The notes under the pieces: model-generated | Databases searched by the model: none | What the model saw: only the letters and a program-made list of their open reading frames with translations | Told to the model about the DNA's origin: nothing | Translations under genes and position numbers: made by a program | In this document: positions 59,690-64,000 of the stretch, piece by piece | How the letters are laid out: every line of letters begins with the position of its first letter | Numbering within the stretch: position 1 is the first letter of the stretch | NCBI GenBank assembly: GCA_025200525.1 | Contig: CM045770.1 | Location: forward strand, 120,133,429-120,197,428 | Reading direction: 5' to 3' | Source of the DNA: Camellia lanceoleosa | Taxonomy: Eukaryota; Streptophyta; Magnoliopsida; Ericales; Theaceae | Length of the DNA stretch: 64,000 nucleotides

Positions 59690-62600
59690 CAAAAGTTGGG
59701 GATAGGTGGAGAAAGTGGATTCATGGTAGTTTGTCCACAAGTAATTTATGTGCTATAGTTAATGAAAAGACAATGCTACTTTCAAGGCTTCTACGAGACC
59801 TAGACAAGGGCATCCTTTATCTCATTTTATATTCAATTTTAGTGGTGATGTCTCAACAAGAATGGTTAATAAAGCGAAAGAGTCAAGCTTGGTGAATGAC
59901 CTCTAATAGGGAGGGATAATATTTGTCTCTCAATTTCTATAGCGATTTTGGTTTAAACCCGACCCATTTGATATTCTGGACTCGGATTTCACAGTTTTGT
60001 ATTGTTGTTCTTGTCTTATTCCTCCTTTTCCTCCTTGAGTTTGACTTTTGGGATGTATTGGTTGTTGAAACAAGTCGGTACCTTGTTCTTCAAAGACCTA
60101 GTTGCCCAGAATTTTGCTTCTACACACAAGCGTCACTTCTTGTCTTGAGCGTACTTTGTGAACTCTTAGTATTTTTGCAGGTCTACAAAACTACTGGGAC
60201 TTGTTATTCTCTGCTCGAGCGAAGTTTCTTGCACTCGAGTAGTATTGCACTTGAGCAGCCCTTTTTGCGTTCGAGCGTTGGCCTTCTGTCTGTAAAACTA
60301 CTAGAAGTGGTTACACCTTTTTCTTTGTGTCTTGGCACTCAAGCATCACTTCTTGAGCTTGAGCAGTAATGATTTTTGTGTCTAGACGCTCGAGCGTCAC
60401 TTCTTACGCTCGAGCGGACTGTGCGTATATCAGTTCGTAAAAGTCACTTTTTACATCATTTTTTCACCTCTCTCTCTCTAACCATTTCAAAACCCTAAAT
60501 CTAGAGCTCCTCTGTCTAAGACTTACTCTCTCTTTACAAATACATCACGATCTACCCATTTCTCCACCCTACTCCTTTTGTTAAAAATGTAGAGCTCACC
60601 TAGAGCTTCATTTTCATCTGAATAGAGTTAGGTTTCAGCTCCATCCGAGTTTCATCCGTTCTTTTCTCATCTTCTAGCTTTGACATAGGGATTCTCTACA
60701 CTCTTTTATGAGTTTTAACTTAGTTATTTGTTTTTTATGAAGCAATCTTGTGATTTTGGAGGATTTTGAACAAACCTAAGGTTTTGGTTTAAAATTAAAA
60801 GAGGGGTTTTCAAATGGATACATTGAAAATGGTTGGGGAATTAGAAATGAGGTTGAGATGTGGTAAAATTATTGATTTTGATGCTTGAAGTGGATTTTGG
60901 AAGAAAAATGGGTTTTGCCCTAAATGTCTCAAATATTTATTTTGTATAAATAAATGGAATTAATGTTGGAAATGTGAAATTGGATGGACATTGGTATGGA
61001 TGGTGGAGTTGGATATGTATTATCGCTCACATCTTAGATTTTTGGAAAGTTTATCTATATTGGAGATTTTATATTTATCTAGATAAATCTATTTTTGGTT
61101 ATCGATAGAGAATAGCTATGATTGTTGTAGAAATTGCATGAGGATTAGGTTAATTAAAACTAATTCCTCATCCATATGCATTGAACATTATTGCTTATTT
61201 AATACATTATAAATATATATCATTTTAAGAAGAATGAGTGAAAGTAGGAAAGAGGTGTGCATCATTAAATTAAGTTGGCATGTGTGTCGAGGGTGAAAGT
61301 CCCGAAAAACGCGTGTATACATGGGTGCTAATTCCCGCGGATGAAATATCTGTAAAATGGCAATAGTAACACTTGTATATGTTACATTTACATAGGTGCT
61401 ATTTGACGGTTTCTCGTGGACGAAATATCCATGAAAGGTTGTACCGATTCGAGATTTCCCCATTGTTTTCTATTATGAAAGACATGATTTGAGAATGGTG
61501 ATATAAACTGAGTATGACATGTTTTTGGGAAAGAATTGTAAAATTTTTTGATATGACATTGCATATGCATTTCACCCTTATATTTTAACTAAGATTCATA
61601 TATTGTGTTGGATTATTTCTACTGGGTTTTGGCTCACCCTATATGGGAAAACCATTTTCAGGTGCTGATAGAGATGCCTCCACCAAGGTAGTAGCTTGGA
61701 AGGATTGAAGCAAGAGCTTCATTTTGTCTACTTGTGGATATTATTTTGTACAAGCCTAGGACTTTTCCTATATTGGATTTAAATCCATTTTGATGTAACC
61801 AAGTACAATTTTGGAAAGTTGTAGCCTTTAGGGCATTTCTATTATCTGTTAACTTCTATTTCATATCTTTGTTGTTGACACATGCTATAGATTCAGGGTT
61901 AGAACTAATGAATATATATTTGCATGTGTCACCCTTTTGTACAACTTAGTCTTATGTAATGGAAGGACATTATACTCTAATTCATATTGTTATTACTTAT
62001 CGTCGTGGATAGTATATTGTATTTATTTCGGGGGGTTACAATTTTAGTTTGCAAATGACACCATCTTTTGCTCTTCTGGTGATGAGAATTGCATTGATTA
62101 ATTTGCTTACCATATTGAGGATTTCTAATGTGGCTTTCAGCCTTGGCTGAATTGAATGAGTGCCATTATTGGTATCAATTTTCCAATAGATAGGTTAAAT
62201 AAGATGGCCATATTGATAGGTTTGTCCCATCCATGTCTCTTTATGTATTTAAGGCTACCTTTAAGAGGCAATCCTATGTGTGCTGACTTTTGGATTCCTA
62301 ACAATGTAAAGATCAAGAAAAGATTGGATGGTTAAAAGATTACTTTGATTTTTAAAGAGGGCCATACTTTGGTTTAGTAAGTCTTTTCTAGTGTCCATAT
62401 TTATTTTTATCAATTTCTAATAGAATCGAGAAATTGATGAGCGACTTCTTTTTATTTTCATTTGGATTGTGGGTGAAGACAAATTTTTTATTTGTATCTT
62501 TTTGGTGGACTGCTAGTCCTCTCCATTTTGTAATATTTTCTTTTCTTGAATAAAATCTCTCTTTTGTAGTTTCATCATTTGCTGAGTTGGAAAGTGGTCT

Positions 62601-63120
62601 CACTTCTAAAAGGCAAAGGGGATCTTGTCAATGGAAATAGTGTTGATAAGAACAAGGTATTGTCAAGTTATGGAGATTCCCTAAAAATGAGATGCTTATT
62701 GGAAAATCTGCCATTAAAAGCAAGTGTGTGATTCTTATGTGGTTCATACAGAAAATTCTAGATCCCCATGGAAGTGAATTTCTCATGTTATTAATTATTT
62801 CTTATATTCCATTTGGTTCATGGTTGGAAATGGGGAGTATATTCATTTTGGAGAGAATGTTTGGTAGGGAATGACTCTTGATCATTTGTTTTCGCATCTT
62901 TATTGTTTATCTCGATCTTAGAATGCTTCTATTGCTTGTTCCCATGAGACTCCTATTTTTTGGGATTTCAATTTTTGTTTAGAAATTTAAATGATAGGGA
63001 GGTTAAAGACTTGCCATTTTTGTTAGCTATTGCTCATAATTTTTCTTTGAGACGTAATGTTTTGGATAGAGGGATATATAACGTGGTTTTTAATGTGGTC
63101 TTGCATGCATTTTCAATCAA
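59690..63120 (+). mobile_element. LINE ORF2 remnant, split by a solo LTR
   Basis: The RT of a plant LINE is readable on both sides of an insertion. To the left are DRWRKWIHGSLST, then RDLDKGILYLILY and, in a shifted frame, NKAKESSLVNDL. To the right are FANDTIFCSSGDENCID (FADD with one change), INFPIDRLNKMAILIGLSHP, LRLPLRGNPMCADFW, and KIKKRLDGW with its final Trp replaced by a stop. FWDFNFC and DREVKDLPFLLA follow. The left end near 59690 looks like 5' truncation. Many stops make it inactive. Confidence 0.8.
59938..62040 (+). mobile_element. Tekay-like solo LTR (2.1 kb) inside the LINE
   Basis: The insertion interrupts the LINE RT exactly, with ATTTC (59933-59937) and ATTTT (62041-62045) as a five-base target duplication with one change. 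It ends CGGGGGGTTACA and starts TATAGCGATTTTGG, a decayed inverse of that end (TG to TA). TGTAAC/GTTACA ends and LTRs above 2 kb fit Tekay/Del chromoviruses. No coding region is present. It contains a cluster of GCTCGAGCG palindromes (60150-60420). Confidence 0.65.
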
Positions 63121-64000
63121 GTAACTCAAATCATTGCACAAATAGCACAAGTCCAAAGAACTTGTGTCCTTTTAGTGGAACTGAAACCTCTATAAGTAAT
63201 GACAAACATTTGAACACATGGAACAAAACATACAAATTCAATTTCCACCAACTGAAATGCCATAATACTATAACCAAAGAACAATGCAAGAACAAATGAT
63301 CTATGTTTTCTTCACTCCCCTTACACATAAGGCACCAACGTGGAAGTAAAAAACAATTGGGTCTCCTGCTCTGAAACATATCATTAGTATTGACCTTTAG
63401 AGGAGCCATAGGCCATGCAAAGATTTTAATTTTAAGACGCACATATGCATTCCAAATCATCATATAAGGATAAACCATTTGAACATTAATAATAATCATT
63501 TCAGAGAAGTACTTACAGAAGATAAACTACATGTTCATACTCTCCTATTAGCAACTCTATTACTAAAAGAAAAATCATTAAGGAGAGAAAATATAAACCA
63601 AATCATTGTACCCACAGTCCTTAGATTTCAAAAAAAATATACATATATATTGAAATTCCAAGATTACAAAACCTATTGAGATGAAGCCATAAAAGCAATA
63701 AGAACATTATGAGATTGAGAAAGTCAATACAATTGAGTGAACAACAGATTAAAAGAGACTATCCATGCATCCTCCCAAAATCAAATATTTTCCTCATTTC
63801 CGACATTGAAAGGAATAAACCACTCAAGAAATAGATTTCCATGGGGATCTAGAATTCCCACGTCTAACCACTAGAGAGTCCCATCTATTACCTAGATTAC
63901 CATATTTATTCCAAATATCACGATGCCATAGAGAATCCTGTCAATGAAAAATCTCCACAACTACTTTCCAAGAAATGCCATGTCAAAAGCCATGATATTA
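63121..64000 (-). mobile_element. Second LINE ORF2 fragment, opposite orientation, runs off the edge
   Basis: The minus strand 63499-63131 encodes the C-terminal zinc-binding domain of plant LINE RTs (LKIKIFAWPMAPLKVNTNDM, RWCLMCKGSEENIDHLFLHC). Further right on the minus strand are PHGN and NEENI-FWEDAW-type segments from just upstream in the protein. Its content overlaps the plus-strand LINE but differs at many bases, so it is a separate copy. Confidence 0.8.

Overview
The window is plant nuclear DNA. It is AT-rich and intron-containing. Its only complete recognisable host gene is a plant-type F-box gene. Plant-type LTR retrotransposons, LINEs, a tRNA-derived SINE and many small inverted-repeat transposons fill most of the rest. 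The host looks like a flowering plant, probably a dicot judging from composition and the F-box gene; the species cannot be named from sequence alone.

Layout. 1-6560: retroelement debris. A copia-type LTR end with an initiator-Met-type primer binding site is split by a 566-bp insertion. A GC-rich gene-like island follows with five TTAGGG repeats, then tandem duplications and small transposons. 6564-18261: a PIF/Harbinger-like MITE, then a nearly intact 11.3-kb Ty3/gypsy element of the Tat type on the minus strand (LTRs 6910-7467 and 17718-18256, target duplication GTATG). It carries broken gag, protease, RT, two RNase H domains and an integrase whose catalytic Glu is replaced. On the opposite strand it carries a spliced extra gene and a 61-bp hairpin-forming tandem array. 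18262-21620: repeated host DNA, including two ~670-bp tandem copies and a paralogue of the site into which the MITE and the gypsy element inserted.

23018-26266: a complete five-exon F-box gene on the minus strand (394 residues). 26270-44240: intergenic DNA with a solo LTR, four inverted-repeat elements with target duplications, a SINE sitting in a degenerate minisatellite, and microsatellites.

44242-54063: four exons of a minus-strand gene with a SMAP (small acidic protein) domain. Two lie near 44.2-44.7 kb and two near 53.7-54.1 kb. Between them sit a 6.1-kb degenerate Ty1/copia element and a LINE fragment, so the intron is about 9 kb. The 5' exons were not found.

54-64 kb: unassigned AT-rich DNA, a 153-bp inverted-repeat element, and a 5'-truncated LINE split inside its reverse transcriptase by a 2.1-kb Tekay-like solo LTR. 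A second LINE copy lies in opposite orientation and runs off the right edge.

The F-box gene is presumed to act in SCF ubiquitin ligase complexes. The SMAP gene's role is unknown. The transposable elements are nested and broken; the gypsy element is the youngest large insertion by its LTR identity (about 95% by eye).
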